Under the pieces are notes generated by a model, which did not search any database, was not told the origin of the DNA, and was given only the letters and a program-made list of their open reading frames with translations. 64,000 bases of DNA, from the NCBI GenBank assembly GCA_018223185.1, contig JAAEYW010000001.1:124001-188000 (forward strand), in the 5' to 3' direction. Made by a program: the position numbers and the translations under genes. Numbering within the stretch: position 1 is the stretch's first letter; the number at the start of each line of letters is the position of its first letter. Origin of the DNA: Oceanospirillales bacterium (GTDB lineage Bacteria; Pseudomonadota; Gammaproteobacteria; Pseudomonadales; Balneatricaceae). This document shows positions 1 to 9,129 of the stretch, in pieces.

Positions 1-260
1 TAACTAACTATATGTCAGGTCGTGTGAATCTGTCACAAAAGGTTTGTTCAAATGAAGAATTTACTTTTTAACTTAATGTTAATTAAGATCTTTTTCGAAT
101 TGTATTAAAGCTGTGGAGGCTTTTGTCAGGTTAAACCTGAGTGCCTGAAAACCACAGCAAAGTTAGAAATAACATTCTGTTATAGCACTTACAGTTCAGC
201 TCTATGTTGCCTGTTAGTTTAAAAAATCTAATCATTGACGTGAATAATACTCAAATAATA
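1..260. other. Upstream intergenic region, no gene seen
   Basis: AT-rich stretch from the window edge to the promoter of the sugar operon. No open reading frame with a credible start and no RNA gene were recognised. TGTGA at 23-27 and TCACA at 33-37 resemble CRP half-sites, but they are separated by 5 rather than 6 bases. Any gene to the left lies outside the window. Confidence 0.5.
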
Positions 261-289
261 TTGACAACTCAATGCCTCCCGCCTAATAT
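261..289 (+). promoter_or_regulatory. Sigma-70 promoter of the sugar-uptake operon
   Basis: TTGACA at 261-266 and TAATAT at 284-289 are separated by exactly 17 bases, a near-consensus housekeeping promoter. The predicted transcription start is near 296, inside the palindromic operator that follows. No other strong promoter was noticed between here and 8524, so it probably drives the regulator and the whole transporter/hydrolase operon. Confidence 0.75.
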
Positions 290-305
290 TTGACAACGTT
301 GTCAA
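290..305. promoter_or_regulatory. LacI-family operator palindrome
   Basis: TTGACAACGTTGTCAA is a perfect 16-bp palindrome with the central CG typical of LacI/GalR-family operators. It starts one base after the -10 box and covers the expected transcription start, where a bound repressor would block initiation. A half copy (TTGACAAC) occurs at 261-268, overlapping the -35 box. The simplest reading is autoregulation by the repressor encoded just downstream, with inducer release opening the whole operon. Confidence 0.75.
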
Positions 306-322
306 TAAGTGGTCATTGGTTG

Positions 323-1333
323 ATGGTATCAATTAAGCAGGTGGCTGAGCAGGCCGGAGTTTCCTTTAAAACCGTTTCCAGGGTGGTCAATAAAGACCCT
401 AATGTGCGTGAAGAAACCCGTGCCCGAGTCTTAGAAGCGATTGCGGCCTTGAACTACAGGCCCAACCGGGCTGCCCGTATGATGCGTAATCAGGAGTCGG
501 GTGTTATCGGCTTTATCTCTGATGAGGTGGTTACTCAGCCCTATGCCGGAGATCTGTTGATTGGTGCTCAGCAAGTCGCGAGTCTGCATGATAAGGTTTT
601 AATGGTGGTAAACATTGAAAACGATCGGGTTGGCAGGCAGCGAGCTATTGATATGTTGCTGGAGCGGCGGGTAGAAGGCCTGGTTTATGCGAGCTACTAC
701 CATAAAGAGGTGCAGGTGCCGCAAGAGATGTTGCAGGTGCCGTCGGTGTTAGTGAACTGCTATGCTGAAAATGAGGCACTCGCAACCTTTATTCCTGATG
801 AAGTTCAGGCTGGATATGATGCAACACGACTGCTGATTGAACAGGGCCATAAAATAATTGGTCATATCACTTTGAATCCGGATATTGTCGCTGCTGTAAA
901 GCGACTCGAGGGTTACCGGAAGGCACTTGCTGAGGCTGGTATTGCGTATGATCCTTTATTGGTTGTTCAGGGGGAACCCCGATTTGATGAAGCCGCGAAT
1001 TCTGTCAGTGTTGAACAAGCGGTTGCAGCGCTATTGGAGTTGAAGCATCAACCAACGGCTTTTGTTTGTGGAAAAGATGAATTTGCAATGCAGGCCTACT
1101 TTGAGTTTGCCAAGCGTGGCTTGCAGGTAGGCAGAGACATCGCGATTACCAGTTTTGACAACCAGCGTATGATAGCGCCAGGCTTGTCTCCCGGGCTGAC
1201 GACCATGGCATTGCCACATTTTGAGATGGGGCAGGCCGCGATGAATAGTATTTTCAATCAGGGGGGCGATATTGCTACCCGGTTGATACCGTTTTCAGTG
1301 ATTGAGCGGCAGTCTCATTTACTGAAAAATTAG
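323..1333 (+). CDS. LacI-family transcriptional repressor of fructoside uptake
   Basis: DNA-binding repressor of the LacI/GalR family, about 336 residues. The N-terminal helix-turn-helix (IKQVAEQAGVSFKTVSRVVN) is followed by a hinge helix (RPNRAARMMRNQ) and a periplasmic-binding-protein-like sugar domain. The start at 323 is chosen because the MVSIKQVAEQAGVS opening is canonical; an in-frame TTG at 290 lies inside the operator, upstream of the probable transcription start. The gene heads an operon for an ABC sugar transporter and a GH32 hydrolase, so the inducer is probably sucrose or a related fructoside or breakdown product (inference). The palindrome at 290-305 is its probable binding site. 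Confidence 0.88.
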   Translation: MVSIKQVAEQAGVSFKTVSRVVNKDPNVREETRARVLEAIAALNYRPNRAARMMRNQESGVIGFISDEVVTQPYAGDLLIGAQQVASLHDKVLMVVNIENDRVGRQRAIDMLLERRVEGLVYASYYHKEVQVPQEMLQVPSVLVNCYAENEALATFIPDEVQAGYDATRLLIEQGHKIIGHITLNPDIVAAVKRLEGYRKALAEAGIAYDPLLVVQGEPRFDEAANSVSVEQAVAALLELKHQPTAFVCGKDEFAMQAYFEFAKRGLQVGRDIAITSFDNQRMIAPGLSPGLTTMALPHFEMGQAAMNSIFNQGGDIATRLIPFSVIERQSHLLKN

Positions 1334-1372
1334 CGCTTAAAATAAAGAAAAAATAACAATAAGGGTCGAAAC

Positions 1373-2644
1373 ATGAAAATAATGAAAGTTTCTCTTTTGT
1401 CTTGCGCAATTATGACAACGTTGACATTGGATGTCAGCAGCGCAATGGCTGCTCCTTCTGAAGTCAAACTGTGGCGTCATGAAACGAGTAATATTAAAGA
1501 GATTGAAGTCAGCAAGGCGACCATCGAGCGCTTTAACCAGTCGCAAGCTAAGTGGCATATAACCGCAGAGATGATACCCGAGGGCTCCTATACTCAGACG
1601 GTAACCGCTGCAGCGCTGGCCGGAGATCTGCCATGTGTCCTGGATATGGATCAGCCGGTTGTGCCTAACTTTGCATGGTCTGGTTATCTGCTTCCCCTTG
1701 AAGGCCTGCTGTCCAAAGATGCTCTTAATGGCCTGATTGGCAGTGCGAAAGGTACATACAAGGGTAAAGTCTATTCTGTCGGTCAGTTCGATGTAGCGCT
1801 GGCGCTGTTTACCCGTCAATCGATTCTTGAGAAATATAACCTGCGTCAGGCAACCTTTGAACAGCCCTGGACTAAGGCTGAGCTGCTGGATGCCCTGGCT
1901 AAACTGAAAGCATCCGGTGAATACCAGTATCCACTGGCGATGCGTACCGGCTGGACCGGTGAGTGGTACTCCTATGGATATGCGCCGATGCTGCAAAGCT
2001 TTGGTGCTGATCAGATCGATCGTGATAACTACGTAAAATCTGAAGGCGTGCTCAACGGTGAGGCAGGCCTGGCCTGGGGGGCATTCTTCCAAAGCCTGTT
2101 TAACAATGAGTATGTCGATCGTAACCCAAGTGATGACAAAGGGTTTGTTCAGGGGCGCGCTGCACTGGACTACGTGGGTAGCTGGGAGATGGCAAATCAC
2201 TCCAAGCGCTGGGGCGATGACCTGGTTGTGATGCCTGTGCCTGATTTTGGTGGTGGTCCGGTTATCGGTGGTGGTTCATGGCAGTGGGGGATCGCTAAGT
2301 CATGTTCAAACCCTGAAGGTGCCGCTGCATTCGTTGACTTTATGCTGCAACCTGAAGAGATCGCAGCAATGTCGGTGGCAACGGGTATGATTCCTTCTTC
2401 TCCGGAAGCCGCAGAGCTGACTGACCATTATCAGGTTGGTGGAGACTGGCGTTATTTTTACGACTTTACCGCCGCTTTTGCTGAACTGCGTCCGGCTACA
2501 CCGGCCTATCCGATTATTTCCAGTACCTTTGAAAAAATGGCTCGTAATATAAAAGATGGCGCTAATGTGCAGGATGCCCTGGATGAGGCTGTAGATACTA
2601 TCGAACGCAATATTTCTGATAATAAAGGCTACGGTTTTAACTAA
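1373..2644 (+). CDS. ABC sugar transporter, periplasmic binding protein
   Basis: Extracellular solute-binding protein of the carbohydrate class (family 1, MalE/ThuE-like), 423 residues. A Sec signal peptide covers about residues 1-26, ending in SSAMA before APSEVKLWRHE. The mature part carries the expected carbohydrate-binding fold features, such as the ...GGGSWQWGIAKSC... stretch near residue 300. It delivers substrate to the two permeases encoded next. The GH32 enzyme in the operon suggests sucrose or short fructo-oligosaccharides, but substrate cannot be read from this sequence. Translation may also start at the ATG at 1382. A stem-loop follows the gene, consistent with this component being made in excess over the membrane subunits. 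Confidence 0.88.
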   Translation: MKIMKVSLLSCAIMTTLTLDVSSAMAAPSEVKLWRHETSNIKEIEVSKATIERFNQSQAKWHITAEMIPEGSYTQTVTAAALAGDLPCVLDMDQPVVPNFAWSGYLLPLEGLLSKDALNGLIGSAKGTYKGKVYSVGQFDVALALFTRQSILEKYNLRQATFEQPWTKAELLDALAKLKASGEYQYPLAMRTGWTGEWYSYGYAPMLQSFGADQIDRDNYVKSEGVLNGEAGLAWGAFFQSLFNNEYVDRNPSDDKGFVQGRAALDYVGSWEMANHSKRWGDDLVVMPVPDFGGGPVIGGGSWQWGIAKSCSNPEGAAAFVDFMLQPEEIAAMSVATGMIPSSPEAAELTDHYQVGGDWRYFYDFTAAFAELRPATPAYPIISSTFEKMARNIKDGANVQDALDEAVDTIERNISDNKGYGFN

Positions 2645-2661
2645 GTAAATCAGCCTTTTCG

Positions 2662-2700
2662 GACTGTTATTGTGCTCTGTAAAGGAGAGCAGTAACAGTC
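2662..2700 (+). other. Intergenic mRNA stem-loop after the binding-protein gene
   Basis: GACTGTTA (2662-2669) pairs with TAACAGTC (2693-2700), and GCTCT (2674-2678) with AGAGC (2686-2690). No U-tract follows, so it is unlikely to be a full terminator. Similar structures between binding-protein and permease genes protect upstream mRNA in other ABC operons (family knowledge). Confidence 0.6.
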
Positions 2701-2728
2701 TGATAGTGAAGCAGCGAGATATCTGTGT

Positions 2729-3859
2729 ATGAATGCTAATACGTCTGTTAACAGTAGCGACACGTTAACCGTGTCATCAGGTCGACCTTCTGAGCCCCAG
2801 CGTCCACCGAGAAAGCGTTATGTCTTTCTTATGAGTGCTCCGGCTTTGCTTGGCCTGTTTATGTTCCTGGTTTTGCCGTTTCTGATGGCATTGGGAATGT
2901 CGTTTACCGATCAGCGTTTGTTGTCGCCTAATGCGACAGAGTGGGTTGGTTTACGCAACTATGACCGTTTGTTAAACATTAGCTGGTTGGTTCAGGAACC
3001 GGTTTCAGACGCAGCTGGCAATCTGAAACAGACCGCCGATGGCGAGCTGGTCTATCCAAGACTGCGTTCAGTTCTGCGCAACGATCCTGAATATAAAGAT
3101 TTTAAAGAGTATACCCACTGGTCTTTTGACAATAAGCGTGTTGTCCTTCTGGCTAAGGACCCGAGCTTCATTCAGTCCATTATTAATACATTATTGTTTG
3201 TGATTCTGGTCGTACCGATCCAGTGCGGCACCGCCTTAGGGTTGGCGCTGCTGATTAATCAGAAGCTGCGGGGAATCTTCCTGTTTCGAACGGTATTCTT
3301 CTCGCCGGTGGTGACATCGATTGTTGTGGTGTCTATCGTCTGGAGCTTTCTGTATCACAAAGATTTAGGACTATTTAACCACTATCTGAGTGCGATGTCG
3401 TTCGGACTCATCGGTCCGGTCGACTGGCTGGGTGATCCTGATTGGGCTATGCCTTCGATTGTGCTGATGTCTGCCTGGCAGGCTGCCGGTGTGCAGATGC
3501 TTATTTTCCTTGCCGGTTTGCAGGGTATATCCGGCGATCTCTATGAAGCCGCTGAACTCGATGGTGCCGGTCCCTGGGGTAAGTTTGTCAACGTTACTCT
3601 GCCGGGGCTAAAGAACACCACTATCTTCGTTGTTATCAGTACGACGATTCAGGCCTTTGGTCTGTTTACTCAGGTCGATGTCATGACCCGGGGTGGCCCT
3701 CAGGGATCTACCTCAACGGTTATGTATCATGCAGTGACTAAAGGTTTCAGGGAACAGGATATTGCCTACGGATCTGCGATCAGCGTGATTTTCTTTCTGG
3801 CTATTCTGGCAATTGCGTTGCTACAAAAACGCTTCTTTGACAAGCGGGAGGATGCGTAA
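2729..3859 (+). CDS. ABC sugar transporter permease (MalF-like)
   Basis: Inner-membrane permease of the binding-protein-dependent family, 376 residues. A charged cytoplasmic N-terminus of about 30 residues precedes the first membrane helix (about 31-56). A long periplasmic insertion follows (about residues 85-150), as in MalF-type subunits, and then five more helices. The EAA loop that contacts the ATPase is seen as AAELDGAGPWGKFVNVTLPG around residues 275-295. The stop codon overlaps the next start by one base (TAATG at 3857-3861), indicating translational coupling with the second permease. Confidence 0.88.
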   Translation: MNANTSVNSSDTLTVSSGRPSEPQRPPRKRYVFLMSAPALLGLFMFLVLPFLMALGMSFTDQRLLSPNATEWVGLRNYDRLLNISWLVQEPVSDAAGNLKQTADGELVYPRLRSVLRNDPEYKDFKEYTHWSFDNKRVVLLAKDPSFIQSIINTLLFVILVVPIQCGTALGLALLINQKLRGIFLFRTVFFSPVVTSIVVVSIVWSFLYHKDLGLFNHYLSAMSFGLIGPVDWLGDPDWAMPSIVLMSAWQAAGVQMLIFLAGLQGISGDLYEAAELDGAGPWGKFVNVTLPGLKNTTIFVVISTTIQAFGLFTQVDVMTRGGPQGSTSTVMYHAVTKGFREQDIAYGSAISVIFFLAILAIALLQKRFFDKREDA

Positions 3860-4728
3860 TGAAACACTTACGAAAGTTGGGCGCTTATCTGTTTCTTCTA
3901 TTGATCGGTTATGTGTTTCTGTTCCCGCTGCTGTTTATGATTATGTCCTCTTTTAAACCGGAGCAGGTTATTTTTGCCGATCTTTACAGTATTCGGGCCA
4001 TTCTGCCGGTTGGCGATCTTACTCTGGATAACTACCGTCAGGTATTTGAAAAGAGTGATGTTTTACTCTATTTCCGTAACTCAATACTGATTACGTCGGC
4101 GACAGTGATTCTGGGGTTGTTCGTCAATAGCTTGCTGGCATTCACGCTCTCCCGTATGCGCTGGAGTGGTCGGAAATATATTCTTGCGGCGGTGGTGGCG
4201 CTGATGATTATCCCTATCGAAGCGATTGTGGTGCCACTGTTACTGTTGGTGTCTAAGCTGCCAACGATCGGCTGGGAGCAGGGTGGCTTCGTTCTTATGG
4301 GGTCCTGGCTGAACTCACTGGAAGTACAGATTCTGCCTTTCGTTGCGAACTCCTTTTTCATCTTTCTGTTCTATCAGTTTTTCAGGGATATACCGAAAGA
4401 TTTTGATGAGGCTGCAGAGCTGGATGGGGCAACGCCTTTTCAGATCTATCGACACATTATCGTGCCAATGTCAGGGCCTGTTTTTGCCACAGTAGCCATC
4501 CTGCATTTCCTGCTGATGTGGAATCAGTATATCTGGCCGATTATGGCGGTGCAGGGAGAGGACGCCCGTCCGGTCATGCCGGGTATTCAGATATTCTTTG
4601 GCAGACAGACCAGCTGGGGTGAAATTATGGCCTATGCCTCATTTGTTACCTTGCCGGTACTGGCTGTGTTCCTGGCGTTTCAGAAGAAATTTGTAAGCAG
4701 TCTGGCTGGTGCCGGAATCAAGGGTTGA
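3859..4728 (+). CDS. ABC sugar transporter permease (MalG-like)
   Basis: Second permease of the transporter, 289 residues with about six membrane helices. The N-terminal helix (LGAYLFLLLIGYVFLFPLLF) and the EAA loop (EAAELDGATPFQIYRHIIVP, about residues 180-200) are typical of MalG/ThuG-type subunits. The gene begins in the TAATG overlap with the preceding permease gene. It forms the transmembrane channel with that subunit and is energised by the ATPase encoded at 4796. Confidence 0.88.
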   Translation: MKHLRKLGAYLFLLLIGYVFLFPLLFMIMSSFKPEQVIFADLYSIRAILPVGDLTLDNYRQVFEKSDVLLYFRNSILITSATVILGLFVNSLLAFTLSRMRWSGRKYILAAVVALMIIPIEAIVVPLLLLVSKLPTIGWEQGGFVLMGSWLNSLEVQILPFVANSFFIFLFYQFFRDIPKDFDEAAELDGATPFQIYRHIIVPMSGPVFATVAILHFLLMWNQYIWPIMAVQGEDARPVMPGIQIFFGRQTSWGEIMAYASFVTLPVLAVFLAFQKKFVSSLAGAGIKG

Positions 4729-4795
4729 TTGGTTACCTGAGAATAAGAATTAACGTTTTGATTGCCTGTATGGCAGGTGGTCACGGGAGAAGAAA

Positions 4796-5935
4796 ATGGC
4801 AGACGTAAAACTGACCAAAGTCGTTAAGCGCTATGGTGATGTTGAAACAATCCACGGTATTGATCTGGATATTAAGGATGGTGAATTCGTTGTCTTCGTT
4901 GGTCCATCCGGTTGTGGCAAATCGACGCTGCTGCGCATGGTTGCAGGGCTTGAAGAGATCACAGAAGGTGAGCTGCATATTGATAATGAATGCGTTACCT
5001 CTGTTGCCGCATCCCGTCGGGGTGTGGCGATGGTGTTTCAGTCTTATGCCCTGTATCCACATATGACGGTGCGTGAAAATATGGGATTCGGCCTGAAAAT
5101 GGCCAAAACGGATAAGGATGAGATCAAGCGTCGGGTGGATGAATCGGCAAAAATTCTCCAGTTAGAGCCGTTATTGGATCGCAAACCTAAAGCGCTCTCT
5201 GGCGGCCAGCGTCAGCGTGTCGCCATTGGCCGGACAATCGTCCGTAATCCCAAGGTGTTCCTGTTTGATGAGCCGCTGTCAAATCTGGATGCAGAGCTTC
5301 GGGTTAAGATGCGGGTTGAGATCGCTAAACTGCATTCACAGTTGAAGAATACCATGATCTATGTAACCCATGATCAGGTTGAGGCGATGACAATGGCCGA
5401 TAAGATTGTCGTTTTGCGCGGTGGAAATATTGAGCAGGTCGGAAGCCCGATTGAGCTGTACCTGAATCCGGTCAATGAGTTTGTTGCGGGCTTTATCGGC
5501 TCTCCCCGGATGAATTTTTTTGAGTGTGATGTGATTAGCCAAACCAGCAGTTCATTGCGGCTAAGGTTACCCTGCTCAACGGAGGTTGAGCTCGACGCAG
5601 ATGTGAGTGCCTCGCCCGGGATGAGCAAGGTGAAGCTGGGTATTCGACCGGAGCACCTGCAGGAAGACCATCAGGGGAAGGTAAAGATAGGTGTTGATGT
5701 TGATGTTGTCGAACACCTGGGTGGTGCGACCTATATCTATGCCCGTTATGCCGGAGACAATGAGCTTATCGTTCAGGCGGGTGGTTTAAGTCCCGTACGA
5801 AGGGGGCATCACTGTGATATCAGTTTCGATCTGGATCAGTGTCACCTGTTTGATTGTAATGGTTTGTCTCTGAGGGCGGCACAGCCGATACCCCTTCAGA
5901 CCGAGGTATCAGTTCAGGAATTGGTTTTAGGCTGA
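4796..5935 (+). CDS. ABC sugar transporter ATPase (MalK/UgpC family)
   Basis: Nucleotide-binding subunit, 379 residues. Visible motifs in order: Walker A GPSGCGKST (about residue 37), Q-loop VFQSYALYP, signature LSGGQRQR (about 133), Walker B VFLFDEPLSNLD (about 153-164) and the H-loop THDQ. The C-terminal third is a TOBE/MOP-like regulatory domain (LGIRPEHL), as in the MalK/UgpC/ThuK class. It powers import through the two permeases upstream. MalK-type C-terminal domains can also bind regulators, but nothing here shows that. Confidence 0.9.
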   Translation: MADVKLTKVVKRYGDVETIHGIDLDIKDGEFVVFVGPSGCGKSTLLRMVAGLEEITEGELHIDNECVTSVAASRRGVAMVFQSYALYPHMTVRENMGFGLKMAKTDKDEIKRRVDESAKILQLEPLLDRKPKALSGGQRQRVAIGRTIVRNPKVFLFDEPLSNLDAELRVKMRVEIAKLHSQLKNTMIYVTHDQVEAMTMADKIVVLRGGNIEQVGSPIELYLNPVNEFVAGFIGSPRMNFFECDVISQTSSSLRLRLPCSTEVELDADVSASPGMSKVKLGIRPEHLQEDHQGKVKIGVDVDVVEHLGGATYIYARYAGDNELIVQAGGLSPVRRGHHCDISFDLDQCHLFDCNGLSLRAAQPIPLQTEVSVQELVLG

Positions 5936-6002
5936 GTTCGGATTCAATTTTTTATAGGTATGCCGGTATAGCCGGAATACAACTATTTTACAGCGGTATT
6001 CT

Positions 6003-7502
6003 ATGACTTCTGCAGCAGCTTCTTTTGTGTCAGCAACTGTGACTGAGCGTCCATTGCTGCATTTTACACCACCTAAGGCGTGGATGAATGATCCGAATGG
6101 TTTGGTTTATTTTGACGGAGAGTACCATCTTTTCTATCAGTATTATCCTGATGGGCTTGAGTGGGGCCCAATGCACTGGGGACATGCGGTCAGTACCAAT
6201 CTTATCGATTGGCAGCATCTGGAGATAGCGCTTTTCCCTGATGACAATGGAATGTGTTTTTCCGGAAGTGCCATTGTCGATTACAACGATACCAGTGGTT
6301 TGTTTAATGGCGAGTCCGGGCTGTTGTTGTTTTACACTGCACACCGGGTGACGGGTGACGGACATGACGATTATGAGCAGGATCAGTGCATTGCTTTCAG
6401 TAGTGATAAGGGGCGTAGCTGGCAGAAGTATGCAGGAAACCCCGTTATCCCGGTGCCGGGTTTTCGGGATTTCCGTGACCCTAAAGTGATCTGGCATGCG
6501 GCCTCTCAGCATTGGATTATGGCACTGGCCTGTGGCCAGTTGATTCGTTTTTATCGTTCTGAAAACCTGCTGGACTGGACTCTTTGCAGTGAGTTTGGTG
6601 CCGCTGAGGGCGCTCATACCAAGGGGCCGTGGGAGTGCCCGGATCTGTTTGAACTGCCGGTTGACGGCGGTCAAGGCAGTCGCTGGGTACTGATTGTCGG
6701 TGTGGGGGCGGGCGAAGATAGCTGGGGCTCGTTTACTCAGTATTTCATTGGCGACTTTGATGGTATCCATTTTCATAATGAAAATGAGCCTGATCGCGTT
6801 TTGCTGATGGATCAGTCCCGTGATTTCTATGCGGTCCAAAGCTGGTCAGATACGCCGGATAACCGGAGGGTTGCGATCGCCTGGGTTAATAACTGGTTGT
6901 ATGCCAATAAGATCCCTGAAAATGGCTGGCGTGGGATGATGACGGTTCCAAGAGAGATCCGTCTTGTTTCTACGGAAGATGGCGTGCGCATCGGCCAGCG
7001 TTTTGTTGCCGAGTTGGACGAGTGTTCTTACCGGCAACACAAAACAATCGTTGCTGAAACCCGGCGTCAGGGCACCCACATTGATCTGGCGACGGCTCAG
7101 AGCATTAATAAACCGTTGCGGGGCTTATTAACGTTAAAAATGGAGAAAGACAGCCGGGTTGCTCTATATCTTAGTCAGACACAGCAGCCGGATCTGATTT
7201 TTCAGCTTGATGAGATGGGTGTGGCAATGCATTACCAGCGATCAGGGCAAAATGGTTGTGAGGCTTTTGACCGATATTTTCCTTTTAGTGTCCACCTGCC
7301 AGTCACTGATGGCAGTGATTCTGTTTCGCTTGAATGGATAAGTGATAATGGTTGTCTTGAATTGCTCGTTAACGATGGACTGTATTCATTAACGGCCTTG
7401 CAGCTCTGTCACTCTGCGGCGGAGGGTCATCATGCCGCTAAAATGGTCGTCGAAAATGGCGAGGTGCTGATTGAAAAGAGTGAGACCCGTATTCCTGACT
7501 AG
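6003..7502 (+). CDS. GH32 beta-fructofuranosidase (sucrose/sucrose-6-phosphate hydrolase type)
   Basis: Glycoside hydrolase family 32, 499 residues, with no signal peptide and therefore cytoplasmic. The three family signatures are present: WMNDPNG with the nucleophile Asp30, FRDP around residues 157-160, and WECPDLF with acid/base Glu211. A beta-sandwich region follows in the C-terminal third. It would cleave imported sucrose or fructo-oligosaccharides to glucose and fructose. The partner is an ABC importer rather than a PTS, so free sucrose is a more likely substrate than sucrose-6-phosphate (inference). No fructokinase or glucokinase is in the window. Confidence 0.88.
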   Translation: MTSAAASFVSATVTERPLLHFTPPKAWMNDPNGLVYFDGEYHLFYQYYPDGLEWGPMHWGHAVSTNLIDWQHLEIALFPDDNGMCFSGSAIVDYNDTSGLFNGESGLLLFYTAHRVTGDGHDDYEQDQCIAFSSDKGRSWQKYAGNPVIPVPGFRDFRDPKVIWHAASQHWIMALACGQLIRFYRSENLLDWTLCSEFGAAEGAHTKGPWECPDLFELPVDGGQGSRWVLIVGVGAGEDSWGSFTQYFIGDFDGIHFHNENEPDRVLLMDQSRDFYAVQSWSDTPDNRRVAIAWVNNWLYANKIPENGWRGMMTVPREIRLVSTEDGVRIGQRFVAELDECSYRQHKTIVAETRRQGTHIDLATAQSINKPLRGLLTLKMEKDSRVALYLSQTQQPDLIFQLDEMGVAMHYQRSGQNGCEAFDRYFPFSVHLPVTDGSDSVSLEWISDNGCLELLVNDGLYSLTALQLCHSAAEGHHAAKMVVENGEVLIEKSETRIPD

Positions 7503-7627
7503 CTGATATCTGGTGTAAAATCGGTTATTCAAAACCGCTTCGGATTTTCAGTGGTTCTAACTTAAATAGTCTGATGAAAGGTCGTTACCATGCTCAACAG
7601 AACCGGTGTCCGATGGGGTATTTACGC

Positions 7628-8524
7628 ATGAAAAACGCTATCGAGCAGGAAATTTCGAGCTATGAAAACGGCAGCTATGAACTGCAATGGTTCGGGTACG
7701 ATTTGCAGATATTTAAATATGCCTGGGGAGAGTTAGTCATCTCACTTGATGGCGGGCAGGTATTGCTGTTTCGTCCGGTCGGCGAGAGTGCTGTTCTGTG
7801 GCTGACAGAGAAGCCTGCTGATGCCCCTGGGGCGATCCGTGGCGGTATACCTGTTTGCTGGCCATGGTTTGCCGAGCATCCTGACACGCCTGAACTGCCA
7901 AAGCACGGTGTTGCGCGAACAGCCTGTTGGCAGATCGAACATCAGATGGTTGATCAGTCGGGTGGGCGCTGGGTGTTGTCACCGGAGCAATCACTTTGGG
8001 CCGGGGTTCAGTTGCAACTGGAGATCATCGTTGCAGACGCAGAGCTTTCGCTGGCGTTGACCACGACGAACCGCTCAGATCAGCCAGTGACGATGACTCA
8101 GGCGCTGCACAGTTATTTTGCTGTGTCCGATATCAGTGATATTGAAATACAGGGGCTGGATGAGTGTCGTTGCCTGGATAAGGTTCAGGGTATGCAACCG
8201 GGAGTGATGCAACACTCGCTGCGTTTTAACGCTGAAACTGATCTGGTGGTTGAGCATGCCGGGAATGACGAGGCGGTGGTGATTATTGATCATGGCTGGA
8301 GGCGTGCATTACGCATATCTAAGCAGGGGAGTGGCTCAACGGTTATCTGGAACCCGGGGCCTGCGGCCGCAAACATCAGTGATGTAGGGATGGATCAGGT
8401 GTCTCAGTTTGTCTGTGTTGAGGCGGCCAGAACCCGGTTTTTCGATGATCCGGTTGTGGCGGTCGGTGCAACTCAGACGCTGGCCACGTCAGTCAGAGTA
8501 CTGCCATATCCGGCAGTCCGGTAA
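7628..8524 (+). CDS. D-hexose-6-phosphate mutarotase / aldose 1-epimerase family
   Basis: Galactose-mutarotase-fold protein of the YeaD class (glucose-6-phosphate 1-epimerase), about 298 residues. It shows the class motifs GAIRGGIPVCWPWFAEH, PKHGVART and the later WNPGP. It would interconvert the alpha and beta anomers of hexose phosphates arising from sucrose cleavage, feeding glucose-6-phosphate dehydrogenase, which uses the beta form. An in-frame ATG at 7574 would add 18 residues; 7628 is preferred because of the GGGG ribosome-binding stretch at 7615-7618. It is the last gene of the operon and is followed by a strong terminator. Confidence 0.8.
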   Translation: MKNAIEQEISSYENGSYELQWFGYDLQIFKYAWGELVISLDGGQVLLFRPVGESAVLWLTEKPADAPGAIRGGIPVCWPWFAEHPDTPELPKHGVARTACWQIEHQMVDQSGGRWVLSPEQSLWAGVQLQLEIIVADAELSLALTTTNRSDQPVTMTQALHSYFAVSDISDIEIQGLDECRCLDKVQGMQPGVMQHSLRFNAETDLVVEHAGNDEAVVIIDHGWRRALRISKQGSGSTVIWNPGPAAANISDVGMDQVSQFVCVEAARTRFFDDPVVAVGATQTLATSVRVLPYPAVR

Positions 8525-8553
8525 CACCGGTTTACACAATGAAATAATCATAA

Positions 8554-8581
8554 GGGGCTGATGGGATCAGCCCCTTTTTTT
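8554..8581 (+). terminator. Rho-independent terminator of the sugar operon
   Basis: A 9-bp perfect stem GGGGCTGAT / ATCAGCCCC (8554-8562 and 8566-8574) with loop GGG is followed by a T-run at 8575-8581. It ends the LacI/ABC/GH32/epimerase operon just before the convergent methylglyoxal synthase gene. Confidence 0.9.
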
Positions 8582-8607
8582 ACTGTTTTTTACGAACTGG
8601 TTTATGT

Positions 8608-9072
8608 TTACTGGTTCTTCAGGCGTTTCTGCAAATAGCTTTCATAATCGGGTACGCTGTAGCGGTGTTTCTGACTCAGGAGAGGCGAGCTGATCATGAA
8701 GTCGGCAGAGCTTCTGCTGCAGGCAACGGCAACGTTCCAGACAGCGGCTACCCGCAGCAGCGCTTTAACGTCGGGGTCATGCGGCATCGGCTCAAAGGGA
8801 TCCCAGAAAAATACGATAATATCGATCTTCTGTTCTGTCAGCATGGCGCCAATCTGCTGGTCGCCACCCAGTGGGCCGCTAATGAGCTTAGTAATCGGCA
8901 CGTTGAGACTTTTTTCCAGCAGATGACCGGTGGTGCCGGTGGCATACAGCTGGTGCTGGCTGAGGATAGCCAGATGTTTGTGGGTCCAGTCGAGCAGATC
9001 CTGCTTCATATTATCGTGAGCGATCAGTGCGATGCGTTTCCGTTCTGGCATCTCTATCTGCTTCATATCCAT
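8608..9072 (-). CDS. mgsA: Methylglyoxal synthase
   Basis: Converts dihydroxyacetone phosphate to methylglyoxal and phosphate, a bypass of lower glycolysis when sugar phosphates accumulate. The 154-residue protein aligns closely from memory with E. coli MgsA (152 residues). It has LYATGTTG (phosphate binding), SGPLGGDQQ with catalytic Asp71, and PHDPDVKALLR with His98 and Asp101 at the same numbering. It is cytoplasmic. It stands alone between the terminator of the sugar operon and the eda transcript. Its position beside sugar-uptake and Entner-Doudoroff genes fits a safety-valve role. Confidence 0.95.
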   Translation of the reverse strand: MDMKQIEMPERKRIALIAHDNMKQDLLDWTHKHLAILSQHQLYATGTTGHLLEKSLNVPITKLISGPLGGDQQIGAMLTEQKIDIIVFFWDPFEPMPHDPDVKALLRVAAVWNVAVACSRSSADFMISSPLLSQKHRYSVPDYESYLQKRLKNQ

Positions 9073-9129
9073 TCAGGTCACCTTTTAATACGTTGTCTTA
9101 GTGCATTTTGTCTGTCGGGATCGGCGTAT

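Noticed and set aside
23-37. TGTGA ... TCACA resembling a CRP site
   Set aside because: Half-sites are separated by 5 rather than 6 bases and no promoter was found at a suitable distance.
1337-2200. Long minus-strand frame opposite the sugar-binding protein gene
   Set aside because: Antisense shadow of a clear gene with signal peptide and family features; the minus-strand translation has no recognisable domain.
6030-6839. 269-codon minus-strand frame opposite the GH32 gene
   Set aside because: Lies wholly over the catalytic region of a well-supported GH32 enzyme and shows no protein features.
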